Shown here: one piece after another, positions 33,767 through 42,754 of the stretch
How the letters are laid out: the number at the start of each line of letters is the position of its first letter
How positions within the stretch are numbered: the first letter of the stretch is position 1
From: Paraburkholderia tuberum STM678
GTDB taxonomy: Bacteria > Pseudomonadota > Gammaproteobacteria > Burkholderiales > Burkholderiaceae
DNA length: 64,000 nt
NCBI RefSeq assembly: GCF_902833905.1
Contig: NZ_CADFGP010000020.1
Location: 62,001-126,000, forward strand
Direction of reading: 5' to 3'
Made by a program: the position numbers and the translations under genes
Notes under the pieces: model-generated
What the model saw: only the letters and a program-made list of their open reading frames with translations
Told to the model about the DNA's origin: nothing
Database searches by the model: none

Positions 33767-35032
33767 ATGAAAACGATCGTACTCGGCGGCGGCGTCATCG
33801 GCGTCGCCACTGCTTTTTATCTGTGCCAGCAAGGCTGCGACGTGACGGTGATCGAGCGCGAACCCGACGTCGCCCTGGCCACGAGTTTCGGCAACGCCGG
33901 CGTGATCGCGCCGGGCTACGTGACGCCATGGGCCGCGCCCGGCATGCCGGCGAAAATCCTCAAGTACCTGTTCAAGCCGGCCTCGCCGCTGATCTTCCGG
34001 CCGACGCTCGATCCGGCCCAATGGCGCTGGATCGCGCGCTGGCTGCGCGAGTGCGACCTCGACCGCTTTCGCGTGAACAAGCAGCGTATGCAGCGCATCG
34101 CGTACTACAGCCGCGCTTGCCTGCACGAATTCCGCGGCCGCCATCCGTTCGACTACGGCCGCAGCCAGGGCTATCTGCAACTGTTTCGCAGCGAGTACGA
34201 CGTCGAACTCGCGCAGCCGGCGCTCGCGGTGCTGCGCGATGCGGGCATCGTGCATCGGGAAGTCAGCGCCGCGCAGTGCGCGGAGATCGAGCCCGGTCTG
34301 CGCTGGGCGCGTCAGGCGCCGTTCTCGGGCCTCTATCTGCCCGACGACGAAGCCGGCGACTGCGCGCGCTTCACCCGCGAACTGCGCGCGATCTGTGAAC
34401 GCAATGGCGTGAGCTTTCGCTTCGACACGCGCGTCACGTCGCTCGATGTCGAGGGAGCGACGGTGCGCGGCGTGCGTATTCAAAGCGAGCAGGGCGCGCA
34501 GACGCTGCCGGCCGACGCGGTGGTCGTCGCGCTCGGCGTCGATAGCGCGGCGCTGCTCGCGCCGCTCGGCGTGAAGGTGCCGCTCTATCCGGTGAAGGGC
34601 TATTCGGCCACGCTGCCTGTGACCGACGAGGAAAAAGCGCCACGGGCGGCACTGATGGACGAATCGCTGAAGACGGCGATCACGCGCTTCGGCAACAACC
34701 TGCGCATCGCGGGTACGGCGGAGCTCGGCAATCGCCAGACGACGTTGCGCGAGCAGGCGCTGCAAACGCTGCTCACGGTGCTGCGCGACTGGTTTCCGCA
34801 CGCGGCCAATCCGACTTCCGCGCACTTCTGGGTCGGCCGCCGGCCGATGACGCCCGATGGCGCGCCGCTGCTCGGCCCGTGCAACATCGACAACTTATGG
34901 CTGAACCTCGGGCACGGCTCGACGGGCTGGGCGATGTCGATGGGCTCGGCGCGCGTGGTCGCGGATCTGATCGCGCAGCGCAAACCGGAGATCGATCTCG
35001 ACGGTCTGACGCTCGCGCGCTATCGCCAATGA
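33767..35032 (+). CDS. dadA: D-amino-acid dehydrogenase (DadA family)
   Basis: A 421-residue FAD oxidoreductase with the dinucleotide motif VLGGGVIGVATAFYL at the N-terminus, SFGNAGVIAPGYVTPWAAPG typical of DadA, and the C-terminal LGHGSTGWAMSMGSAR. DadA oxidises D-amino acids to keto acids and passes electrons to the respiratory chain. It probably shares a transcript with the upstream MFS gene and ends at a strong terminator. No alanine racemase gene (dadX) is adjacent, so the physiological substrate is uncertain. Confidence 0.9.
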   Translation: MKTIVLGGGVIGVATAFYLCQQGCDVTVIEREPDVALATSFGNAGVIAPGYVTPWAAPGMPAKILKYLFKPASPLIFRPTLDPAQWRWIARWLRECDLDRFRVNKQRMQRIAYYSRACLHEFRGRHPFDYGRSQGYLQLFRSEYDVELAQPALAVLRDAGIVHREVSAAQCAEIEPGLRWARQAPFSGLYLPDDEAGDCARFTRELRAICERNGVSFRFDTRVTSLDVEGATVRGVRIQSEQGAQTLPADAVVVALGVDSAALLAPLGVKVPLYPVKGYSATLPVTDEEKAPRAALMDESLKTAITRFGNNLRIAGTAELGNRQTTLREQALQTLLTVLRDWFPHAANPTSAHFWVGRRPMTPDGAPLLGPCNIDNLWLNLGHGSTGWAMSMGSARVVADLIAQRKPEIDLDGLTLARYRQ

Positions 35033-35060
35033 GGCGGACATAACGCACCGCGACGAGATA

Positions 35061-35106
35061 AAAGAAAACCGGGCTCCCCCTTTCAGGCGAGCCCGGTTTC
35101 TTTTTT
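35061..35106. terminator. Bidirectional terminator between dadA and gltD
   Basis: An 11-bp perfect stem (AAACCGGGCTC / GAGCCCGGTTT) is flanked by an A-rich stretch on the left and CTTTTTT on the right. It can end dadA on the plus strand and the gltBD transcript on the minus strand. Confidence 0.9.
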
Positions 35107-35229
35107 ACTGCATTGCTTTCCCGCTACAGGTGCCCTTTAAGGGACGCCTTGTCGTCTCCACGTCTTCCTGCAAATCGTGGCCGGCGCGCGCGGCATGGAA
35201 CGCCAGGCACGCACACCGGCTGAAGACGC

Positions 35230-36699
35230 TTAACGCGGCAGTTCCGAATGCCCCATCAGGAACGCATCGACCGAACGTGCGCACTGACGGCCTTCGCGAA
35301 TCGCCCACACCACGAGCGACTGGCCACGGCGCATGTCGCCTGCCGTGAACACCTTGTTCACCGACGTGTAGTACGCCTTGTCGCCCTCGGTCGTGGCGCG
35401 CACGTTGCCGCGCGCATCCTTGTCGACGCCGAACGCTTCGAGCACCGGCGACACCGGCTGCGTGAAGCCCATCGCGAGCAGCACGAGGTCGGCCTTCATT
35501 TCGAATTCGGAGTTCGGCACTTCGACCATCTTGCCGTCCTTCCATTCGACGCGCGCGGCGATCAGCTTCTCGACCTTGCCGTTCTTGCCTTCGAGACGCT
35601 TGGTCGCGACCGCCCAGTCGCGCTCGCAGCCTTCCTCATGCGACGACGACGTGCGCAGCTTGATCGGCCAGTACGGCCATACGAGCGGCTTGTTCTCTTC
35701 TTCCGGCGGCTGCGGCAGCAGTTCGAATTGCGTGACGCTCTTCGCGCCGTGACGGTTCGACGTGCCCACGCAGTCGGAACCGGTATCGCCGCCGCCGATC
35801 ACGACGACGTGCTTGCCCTTCGCGACGAGCTGGTTCGGCACTTTGTCGCCGGCGTTGACCTTGTTCTGCTGCGGCAGGAATTCCATCGCGTAGTACACGC
35901 CTTCGAGTTCCCGGCCCGGCACCGGCAGATCGCGCGGCATTTCGGAACCACCGGCGATCACGACCGCGTCGAACTGTTCGTTCAGCTCGGCCGGCGTGAT
36001 GGTTTCCTTCGCCGTGTTGCCGATGTGCGCCGGCAGCGAGTCCGGCTTGCCGATGAACACGTTGGTGCGGAACGTCACGCCTTCGCCTTCCATCTGGCGC
36101 ATGCGGCGGTCGATCTGCCACTTCTCCAGTTTGAAGTCGGGGATGCCATAACGCAGCAGGCCGCCGATCCGGTCGTTCTTCTCGAACACGGTCACGTCAT
36201 GACCGGCGCGCGCGAGCTGCTGCGCGGCCGCGAGACCCGCGGGGCCCGAGCCGACCACGGCGACCTTCTTGCCGGTCTTGTGCTTCGGCGTTTGCGGCGC
36301 GACCCAGCCTTCGGTCCAGGCTTTGTCGATGATCGCGTGCTCGATCGACTTGATGCCGACCGGGTCGTCGTTGATGCCGAGCGTGCACGCCGCTTCGCAC
36401 GGTGCCGGGCAGATGCGGCCCGTGAACTCGGGGAAGTTGTTGGTCGAATGCAGCACTTCGATCGCGTTCTTCCAGTCCTGACGGAACACCAGGTCGTTGA
36501 AGTCCGGGATGATGTTGTTGACCGGGCAGCCGCTGTTGCAGAACGGAATGCCGCAGTCCATGCAACGCGCGCCTTGAATCTTCGCTTCGTCGTCGGTCAG
36601 TGCCGCGACGAATTCCTTGTAGTGCTTCACACGCGTGAGCGGAGCCTCGTACGTCTCGTGGCGACGTTCGAACTCGAGAAAACCGGTTGCCTTGCCCAT
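35230..36699 (-). CDS. gltD: Glutamate synthase small subunit
   Basis: GltD is the flavoprotein subunit that takes electrons from NADPH for glutamate synthase. The 489-residue protein has the N-terminal cysteine clusters of the 4Fe-4S sites (CMDCGIPFC, SGCPV, CPAPCEAAC), the FAD motif VVGSGPAGLAAAQQLA, and the NADPH motif VIGGGDTGSDCVGT. The C-terminal AGDMRRGQSLVVWAI motif is typical. The ATG at 36699 is preferred; 16 upstream in-frame codons lack homology. It follows gltB by 105 bp. Confidence 0.96.
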   Translation of the reverse strand: MGKATGFLEFERRHETYEAPLTRVKHYKEFVAALTDDEAKIQGARCMDCGIPFCNSGCPVNNIIPDFNDLVFRQDWKNAIEVLHSTNNFPEFTGRICPAPCEAACTLGINDDPVGIKSIEHAIIDKAWTEGWVAPQTPKHKTGKKVAVVGSGPAGLAAAQQLARAGHDVTVFEKNDRIGGLLRYGIPDFKLEKWQIDRRMRQMEGEGVTFRTNVFIGKPDSLPAHIGNTAKETITPAELNEQFDAVVIAGGSEMPRDLPVPGRELEGVYYAMEFLPQQNKVNAGDKVPNQLVAKGKHVVVIGGGDTGSDCVGTSNRHGAKSVTQFELLPQPPEEENKPLVWPYWPIKLRTSSSHEEGCERDWAVATKRLEGKNGKVEKLIAARVEWKDGKMVEVPNSEFEMKADLVLLAMGFTQPVSPVLEAFGVDKDARGNVRATTEGDKAYYTSVNKVFTAGDMRRGQSLVVWAIREGRQCARSVDAFLMGHSELPR

Positions 36700-36804
36700 G
36701 TGGTTCTCTTCTCTATCTGTATCTAGGGGGTAATCTGGACCCGCCACGCGTCGATTGGTCGGAACGCGGCGGGTACGTCTAAAGTTGACTTCCGTGAAGG
36801 CAGC

Positions 36805-39800
36805 TCAGGCGGCGAGCACTTCGCTGTTCGCCTTCTTCGCGGCGAGTTCGCCGAGCGCGCGCTTGTATTCGGTCGGGAACACCTTCACGAACTGACGGCG
36901 TGCCGCGTCCCAGTTTTCGAGCAGCGCCTTCGCGCGCGGCGAGCCCGTGAACTGGAAGTGACGCTCGATGAGCCCCTTGAGCAGCGCTTCGTCGGTCGTG
37001 CCGCGATGCCACACGCCCTGATCGACCGTGCGCTCCTGTTCGGCCTGTTGCAGCACCGGTTCGAGCGCGACCATCGACTTGTTGCACTTGCTCGCGAACA
37101 TGCCGTCCGGATCGAACACGTACGCGATGCCGCCCGACATACCGGCCGCGAAGTTACGGCCCGTCTCGCCGAGCACGACGACCGTGCCGCCCGTCATGTA
37201 TTCGCAACCGTGGTCGCCCGTGCCTTCGACGACCGCCGTCGCGCCCGAGTTACGCACGCAGAAACGCTCGCCGGCCACGCCGCGGAAGAAGGCTTCGCCT
37301 TCGATCGCGCCGTACATCACCGTGTTGCCGCAGATGATGTTCTCTTCCGACTTGCCGCGGAAATCGTTGGTCGGACGGATGATGATGCGGCCGCCCGACA
37401 GGCCCTTGCCCACGTAGTCGTTGCCGTCGCCGACCAGATCCAGCGTGATGCCCTTCGCGAGGAACGCGCCGAAGCTCTGACCCGCGGTGCCCTTCAACTG
37501 GATGTGGATCGCGTCGTCCGCGAGTCCTTCGTGGCCGTACTTCTTCGCGATCGTGCCCGACAGCATCGCGCCGACCGTGCGGTTCACGTTGCGCACCGGC
37601 TGGATGAACGACACGTGCTCGCCTTTCTCGATCGCGGCCTTCGCCTTCTCGATCAGCGTGTGGTCGAGCGCGCGGTCGAGGCCGTGATCCTGCACGTCGA
37701 CGTGCTTGCGCGCGACTTCAGCCGGCACTTGCGGCTGGTAGAACACACGCGAGAAGTCGAGGCCCTTCGCCTTCCAGTGCTCGATACCCTTCTTCGTGTC
37801 GAGCAGTTCCGCGCGACCGATCAGGTCGTCGAACTTGCGGATACCGAGTTGCGCCATGATTTCGCGCGCCTCTTCCGCAATGAAGAAGAAGAAGTTCACG
37901 ACGTGTTCCGGCTGGCCCTGGAACTTCGCGCGCAGCACCGGATCTTGCGTCGCGACGCCGACCGGGCACGTGTTCAGATGGCACTTGCGCATCATGATGC
38001 AGCCTTCGACGACGAGCGGCGCCGTCGCGAAGCCGAACTCGTCAGCGCCGAGCAGCGCGCCGATCACGACGTCGCGGCCGGTCTTCATCTGACCGTCAGC
38101 CTGCACGCGGATACGGCCGCGCAGCCGGTTCAGCACCAGCGTCTGCTGCGTTTCGGCGAGACCCAGTTCCCACGGCGTGCCCGCATGCTTGATCGACGAC
38201 AGCGGCGATGCACCCGTGCCGCCGTCATGACCGGCGATCACGACGTGGTCGGCCTTCGCCTTCGCGACACCCGCGGCAACCGTACCGACGCCCGACTCCG
38301 ACACGAGCTTCACCGAGATGCTCGACGACGCGTTCGCGTTCTTCAGATCGTGAATCAGCTGCGCCAGATCTTCGATCGAGTAGATGTCGTGGTGCGGCGG
38401 CGGCGAAATCAGGCCGACGCCCGGCACCGAGTACCGCAGCTTGCCGATGTAGTCCGACACCTTGTGACCCGGCAGCTGACCGCCTTCGCCTGGCTTCGCG
38501 CCCTGCGCCATCTTGATCTGGATCTGGTCGGCCGACGCGAGGTACTCCGCCGTCACGCCGAAGCGGCCCGACGCGACCTGCTTGATGCGCGAGCGCAGCG
38601 AATCGCCTTCCTTCAACGGAATGTCGACGACCACTTCGTCGCCGATCACGGACTTCATCGTGTCGCCGTTCTTGATCGGAATGCCGCGCAGTTCGTTGCG
38701 ATAACGGTTCGCGTCTTCACCGCCTTCACCGGTGTTCGATTTGCCGCCGATGCGGTTCATCGCGACGGCGAGCGTGGCGTGCGCTTCGGTGCTGATCGAG
38801 CCCATCGACATTGCGCCGGTCGCGAAACGCTTGACGATTTCCTTCGCCGGTTCGACTTCGTCGAGCGGGATCGCCTTGGTCGGATCGAACTTGAACTCGA
38901 ACAGGCCGCGGAAAGTCATGTGGCGCTTGGTCTGATCGTTGATCAGATGCGCGTATTCCTTGTACGTCTGGTACGAGTTGCTGCGCGCCGAGTGCTGCAG
39001 CTTGGCGATCGCATCCGGCGTCCACATGTGTTCTTCGCCGCGCACGCGGTACGCGTACTCGCCGCCCGCGTCGAGCATGTTCGCGAGGACCGGGTTGTCG
39101 CCGAATGCTTCGCGATGCAAACGGATCGCTTCTTCCGCGACGTCGAACAGACCAATGCCGCCGACTTTCGACGACGTGCCGTGGAAGTACTTCGACACCA
39201 GATCCGCGGCGAGACCGACCGCTTCGAAAATCTGCGCGCCGGTGTACGACATGTAGGTCGAAATACCCATCTTCGACATGACCTTCTGCAGGCCCTTGCC
39301 GACTGCCTTCGTGAAGTTGTAGACCGCCTTCTCCGCCGACAGGTCGCCCTTCAGGCCGGCCGCGAGCTGGCTCAGCGTTTCCATCGCGAGGTACGGGTGC
39401 ACGGCTTCCGCGCCATAGCCCGCGAGCAGCGCGAAGTGGTGCGTTTCACGCGCCGAACCGGTTTCGACGACGAGACCCGTGCTCGTGCGCAGACCCTGCT
39501 GCACGAGGTGCGTGTGGATCGCGGCCGTAGCGAGCAGCGCCGGAATCGCGACGTTGTCGCGGTCGGTCTTGCGGTCCGACACGATCAGCATGTTGTAGCC
39601 GGACTTGACCGCATCGACGGCTTCCGCGCACAGCGACGCAAGGCGTGCCTCGATGCCTTCCTTGCCCCAGGCGACCGGATAGCAGATGTTCAGTTCGTAC
39701 GAGCTGAACTTGCCGCCCGTGTACTGATCGATCGCGCGGATCTTCGCGATGTCCTTGAAGTCGAGCACCGGCTGCGACACTTCGAGACGCATCGGCGGGT

Positions 39801-41508
39801 TGATATTGTTCGTGTCGAGCAGGTTCGGCTTCGGGCCGATGAACGACACAAGCGACATCACCATGTTTTCACGGATCGGGTCGATCGGCGGGTTCGTGAC
39901 CTGCGCGAACAGCTGCTTGAAGTAGTGATAGAGCGTCTTGTTCTTGTTGGACATGACCGCGAGCGGCGAGTCGTTGCCCATCGAGCCGACGGCTTCCTCG
40001 CCCGCTTGCGCCATCGGCGCCATCAGGAACTTCAGGTCTTCCTGGGTGTAGCCGAACGCCTGCTGGCGATCCAGCAGCGCAGCAGCTTCGCGGCGTTCCG
40101 TCACGACGTCTTCGGCCTTCGCCTCGATCTCGTCGAGCTTGATGCGCACGGCGTCGATCCAGCTCTTGTACGGCTTGGCGTTCGCGAGGTTGTCCTTCAG
40201 TTCCTTGTCGTCGATGATGCGGCCGTGCTCCATGTCGATCAGGAACATCTTGCCCGGCTGCAGACGCCACTTCTTGACGATTTTCGACTCGGAAATAGGC
40301 AACGTGCCGGCTTCCGACGCCATGATGACGAGGTCGTCGTCGGTGACGATGTAGCGCGCCGGGCGCAGACCGTTACGGTCGAGCGTCGCGCCGATCTGGC
40401 GGCCGTCGGTGAACGCGATGGCGGCGGGGCCGTCCCACGGCTCCATCATGGCGGCGTGGTATTCGTAGAACGCGCGGCGATTTTCGTCCATCAGCGTGTG
40501 CTGTTCCCAGGCTTCCGGAATCATCATCATCATCGCGTGGACGAGCGGGTAGCCGGCCATCACCAGCAGTTCGAGACAGTTGTCGAACGATGCCGTATCC
40601 GATTGGCCCGGATAGATCAGCGGCCACAGCTTCGGCAGATCGTCGCCGAGTACGTGCGAGGCGATCGCGCCGGTACGCGCGTTCAGCCAGTTGACGTTGC
40701 CCTTCACCGTGTTGATTTCGCCGTTGTGGGCGATCATGCGGTACGGGTGAGCCAGTTCCCACGCCGGGAACGTGTTGGTCGAGAAGCGCTGGTGCACGAG
40801 TGCGAGCGCCGAGATGGTGCGGTCGTCCTGCAGGTCGCGGTAGTACACGCCGACCTGGCCCGCCAGCAGCAGACCCTTGTAGACGACCGTGCGCGCCGAC
40901 ATCGACGGCACGAAGTATTCCTTGCCGTGCTTGAGCTTCAGCGCCTGGATGCGATGGCTCGCGGTCTTGCGGATGATGTACAGCTTCCGCTCGAGCGCGT
41001 CGGTCACCATGATGTCCTTGCCGCGGCCGATAAAGATCTGGCGGATCAGCGGCTCGCTCGCCTTCACGGTCGGCGAGATCGGCATGGCGTGGTCGACCGG
41101 CACGTCGCGCCAGCCGAGCACGACCTGACCCTCGGCCTTCACCGTGCGCTCGAGCTCCTGTTCGCAGGCGATGCGCGACGCGTGCTCCTTCGGCAGGAAA
41201 ATCATGCCGACGCCGTATTCGCCAGCCGGCGGCAGCGTCACGCCCTGCCGGGCCATCTCTTCGCGATAGAAGCCGTCCGGAATCTGGATCAGGATGCCCG
41301 CGCCGTCGCCCATCAGCGGATCGGCGCCGACGGCGCCCCGGTGATCGAGGTTCTCGAGAATCTTCAGGCCCTGCTGGATGATTTCGTGACTCTTGTGGCC
41401 CTTGATATGGGCGACGAAGCCGACGCCGCAGGCATCATGCTCGTTTTGCGGGTCGTACAGACCTTGGGCGGCGGGAACCGGGTGAATCGGTTGCTGGTGG
41501 TCGTTCAT
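36805..41508 (-). CDS. gltB: Glutamate synthase large subunit
   Basis: GltB makes glutamate from glutamine and 2-oxoglutarate. The 1567-residue protein has a short propeptide ending before the nucleophile Cys27 (EHDACGVGF), a class II amidotransferase domain, a central domain, an FMN-binding synthase barrel with the 3Fe-4S cysteines in CHLNTCPVGV near 1174, and a C-terminal GXGXG beta-helix (GLSGGRIIIRP, MTGGTVVVLG). All expected parts are present at normal length. The order gltB-gltD is usual. Confidence 0.97.
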   Translation of the reverse strand: MNDHQQPIHPVPAAQGLYDPQNEHDACGVGFVAHIKGHKSHEIIQQGLKILENLDHRGAVGADPLMGDGAGILIQIPDGFYREEMARQGVTLPPAGEYGVGMIFLPKEHASRIACEQELERTVKAEGQVVLGWRDVPVDHAMPISPTVKASEPLIRQIFIGRGKDIMVTDALERKLYIIRKTASHRIQALKLKHGKEYFVPSMSARTVVYKGLLLAGQVGVYYRDLQDDRTISALALVHQRFSTNTFPAWELAHPYRMIAHNGEINTVKGNVNWLNARTGAIASHVLGDDLPKLWPLIYPGQSDTASFDNCLELLVMAGYPLVHAMMMMIPEAWEQHTLMDENRRAFYEYHAAMMEPWDGPAAIAFTDGRQIGATLDRNGLRPARYIVTDDDLVIMASEAGTLPISESKIVKKWRLQPGKMFLIDMEHGRIIDDKELKDNLANAKPYKSWIDAVRIKLDEIEAKAEDVVTERREAAALLDRQQAFGYTQEDLKFLMAPMAQAGEEAVGSMGNDSPLAVMSNKNKTLYHYFKQLFAQVTNPPIDPIRENMVMSLVSFIGPKPNLLDTNNINPPMRLEVSQPVLDFKDIAKIRAIDQYTGGKFSSYELNICYPVAWGKEGIEARLASLCAEAVDAVKSGYNMLIVSDRKTDRDNVAIPALLATAAIHTHLVQQGLRTSTGLVVETGSARETHHFALLAGYGAEAVHPYLAMETLSQLAAGLKGDLSAEKAVYNFTKAVGKGLQKVMSKMGISTYMSYTGAQIFEAVGLAADLVSKYFHGTSSKVGGIGLFDVAEEAIRLHREAFGDNPVLANMLDAGGEYAYRVRGEEHMWTPDAIAKLQHSARSNSYQTYKEYAHLINDQTKRHMTFRGLFEFKFDPTKAIPLDEVEPAKEIVKRFATGAMSMGSISTEAHATLAVAMNRIGGKSNTGEGGEDANRYRNELRGIPIKNGDTMKSVIGDEVVVDIPLKEGDSLRSRIKQVASGRFGVTAEYLASADQIQIKMAQGAKPGEGGQLPGHKVSDYIGKLRYSVPGVGLISPPPHHDIYSIEDLAQLIHDLKNANASSSISVKLVSESGVGTVAAGVAKAKADHVVIAGHDGGTGASPLSSIKHAGTPWELGLAETQQTLVLNRLRGRIRVQADGQMKTGRDVVIGALLGADEFGFATAPLVVEGCIMMRKCHLNTCPVGVATQDPVLRAKFQGQPEHVVNFFFFIAEEAREIMAQLGIRKFDDLIGRAELLDTKKGIEHWKAKGLDFSRVFYQPQVPAEVARKHVDVQDHGLDRALDHTLIEKAKAAIEKGEHVSFIQPVRNVNRTVGAMLSGTIAKKYGHEGLADDAIHIQLKGTAGQSFGAFLAKGITLDLVGDGNDYVGKGLSGGRIIIRPTNDFRGKSEENIICGNTVMYGAIEGEAFFRGVAGERFCVRNSGATAVVEGTGDHGCEYMTGGTVVVLGETGRNFAAGMSGGIAYVFDPDGMFASKCNKSMVALEPVLQQAEQERTVDQGVWHRGTTDEALLKGLIERHFQFTGSPRAKALLENWDAARRQFVKVFPTEYKRALGELAAKKANSEVLAA

Positions 41509-41859
41509 GGGGACACCGTCTGTGAGGAGGCCGGACAGGCCGTTAAACCATTGTGTTTTTGCCGCAGTGCGCTTCGCGATTACGACGGCGCTCTTCTCGC
41601 AGCAAGACTGCGCGGGACGAAAAGCGTCGGAAATCGGAATATACGCGACGAATCAAGGAAATAGCAAATAAAACCTAATGATAGGACCCCGATTATCAAA
41701 TTGGTGCAGTGCGGTTATTTTTTATTGGTGCCACATCAATTTGGGGCAAAAGAAAACGGCATCCGACGTGCCGTCTTCATGCAGTCCCTTGATGCAAAAC
41801 ACTTTAATCGGATTTAAAGCGGCTCTATCGGCGCCGCCGGGTATCGCCCTGCCGTCGCC
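41509..41859 (-). promoter_or_regulatory. gltB upstream region
   Basis: A 351-bp gap without a gene and clearly more AT-rich than its surroundings. On the minus strand it contains the terminator of the upstream RAYT-like gene, then two direct copies of ATTGGTGC (plus-strand 41700-41707 and 41724-41731, spaced 24 bp), then a TATCAT box at 41683-41678 which may be the gltB -10. GCACCA is also the half-site of the NtrC consensus, but no full inverted NtrC site and no sigma-54 -24/-12 pair was found. Confidence 0.5.
41748..41775 (-). terminator. Rho-independent terminator of the RAYT-like gene
   Basis: On the minus strand ACGGCA and TGCCGT form a 6-bp stem followed by TTTTCTTTT. It separates the RAYT-like gene from gltB. 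Confidence 0.75.
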
Positions 41860-42567
41860 TCACTGCGTATGCGGCGTCTCGCGCACCTTGCGTGGCCGGC
41901 CACGCGGTAGGGGTGACACACGTCGGTTGGCGGCGCGCGCCGCCCATTCGCGGTACGTGTCGCTGCCGAGCACCCAGCCCTTCAACGTGGCTTGCTGGAG
42001 CTGACTTGCCTCGCGCTCGTCGAGCGGCTGCTCGCACAGTTCGCGATAAGCACGCTGTCGCTCGAACGGCGTATTGCCGAGCGACCAGTAAAGGGGGTGA
42101 TCCGTGATCAGACTGTCGAGGGTGAGGCCGATGTGATGACGGTAGCTCGACCAGCGATAATCCTCGGCCGCGTTGACCAGCTGCAAGCGCACCGGACACA
42201 TTTCCACGACCCGGCTCGCAAGCAGGAAGTAGCGCTCACCCTCGATCACGGTGGCCCGGTAACGGCCTTCCCACAAGGTGCCGCGACGCGCATAGCGCCG
42301 GTTGAAGTGCGCGACATAGCGCCGCCCGACGGCCTGCATCGCCTTGGGCAGGCTCGACTCCTCAGTGGGCGTGACGAGCAGTTGCACGGCGCCCGGCATC
42401 AAGGCGTAAGCGTGGATCGAAAGGTGATGGTCCCGGGAGGCCGCCTTCAGACAGTCGATGAAAAGCTCGTAGTCCTGGTCGTCGACGAAGGCGGGCTGCT
42501 GGTCGAGCCCGCGGAGGATGACGTGCTGCGGCTGGTCGGGGACATAAAGACGTGCAAGCCGTGCCAT
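41860..42567 (-). CDS. RAYT-family (Y1 transposase-like) protein lacking catalytic residues
   Basis: A 235-residue protein with the architecture of REP-associated tyrosine transposases: QHVILRG near 14-20, GRRYVAHFNRRYARRGTLWEGRY (residues 81-103, in two matching parts), and YRWSSYRHH near 137-145. The catalytic parts are missing: where the family has MPNHVHLL this protein has MPGAVQLL (57-64), so both HUH histidines are absent, and the RYIELNP-type tyrosine motif reads RVVEMCP (119-125). The C-terminus carries an AT-hook-like PRGRPRK (221-227). It looks like an exapted DNA-binding protein. The start is ATG 42567. Confidence 0.88.
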   Translation of the reverse strand: MARLARLYVPDQPQHVILRGLDQQPAFVDDQDYELFIDCLKAASRDHHLSIHAYALMPGAVQLLVTPTEESSLPKAMQAVGRRYVAHFNRRYARRGTLWEGRYRATVIEGERYFLLASRVVEMCPVRLQLVNAAEDYRWSSYRHHIGLTLDSLITDHPLYWSLGNTPFERQRAYRELCEQPLDEREASQLQQATLKGWVLGSDTYREWAARAANRRVSPLPRGRPRKVRETPHTQ

Positions 42568-42615
42568 GCTGGAGTGTCCAATAGTCGCGTTGGTATATAC
42601 CCGAAGGTCCGAAGA

Positions 42616-42648
42616 GCCGCATGGGCGCAAGGTTCGGCGCCATGCGGC
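42616..42648. repeat. 9-bp inverted repeat (hairpin) upstream of the RAYT-like gene
   Basis: GCCGCATGG and CCATGCGGC form a perfect stem around a 15-base loop, about 50 bp upstream of the RAYT-like gene and about 105 bp upstream of ompW. RAYT proteins classically recognise REP hairpins beside their gene, so this could be a relic target or an operator. I saw no second copy in the window. Confidence 0.5.
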
Positions 42649-42754
42649 CAAGCCAGAAACCACGCGGTGCTTAGGGAGAAAACTCTAACCGCCGCGTATG
42701 GTTTGTTTCAAACGTTGTAGTCATAATGAGCGGGCCTTTTTTGGAGGAGCACAT

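Noticed and set aside
36958..41664. A 1568-codon plus-strand open frame opposite gltB, and similar long antisense frames opposite hisD, murA, gltD, PBP1a and resB
   Set aside because: These are mirror frames produced by strong third-position G/C bias. Their products are Arg/His/Asp-rich without motifs, and the opposite strand encodes clear, complete enzymes.
41690..41735. A sigma-54 promoter or full NtrC site ahead of gltB
   Set aside because: TGGCAC occurs but no TTGC element lies at the required spacing, and the GCACCA half-sites are direct repeats rather than inverted.
41860..42567. An active insertion sequence or mobile element at the RAYT-like gene
   Set aside because: No terminal inverted repeats or target duplications were seen, the catalytic residues are missing, and the gene has its own terminator. 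It is better read as a resident single-copy gene.
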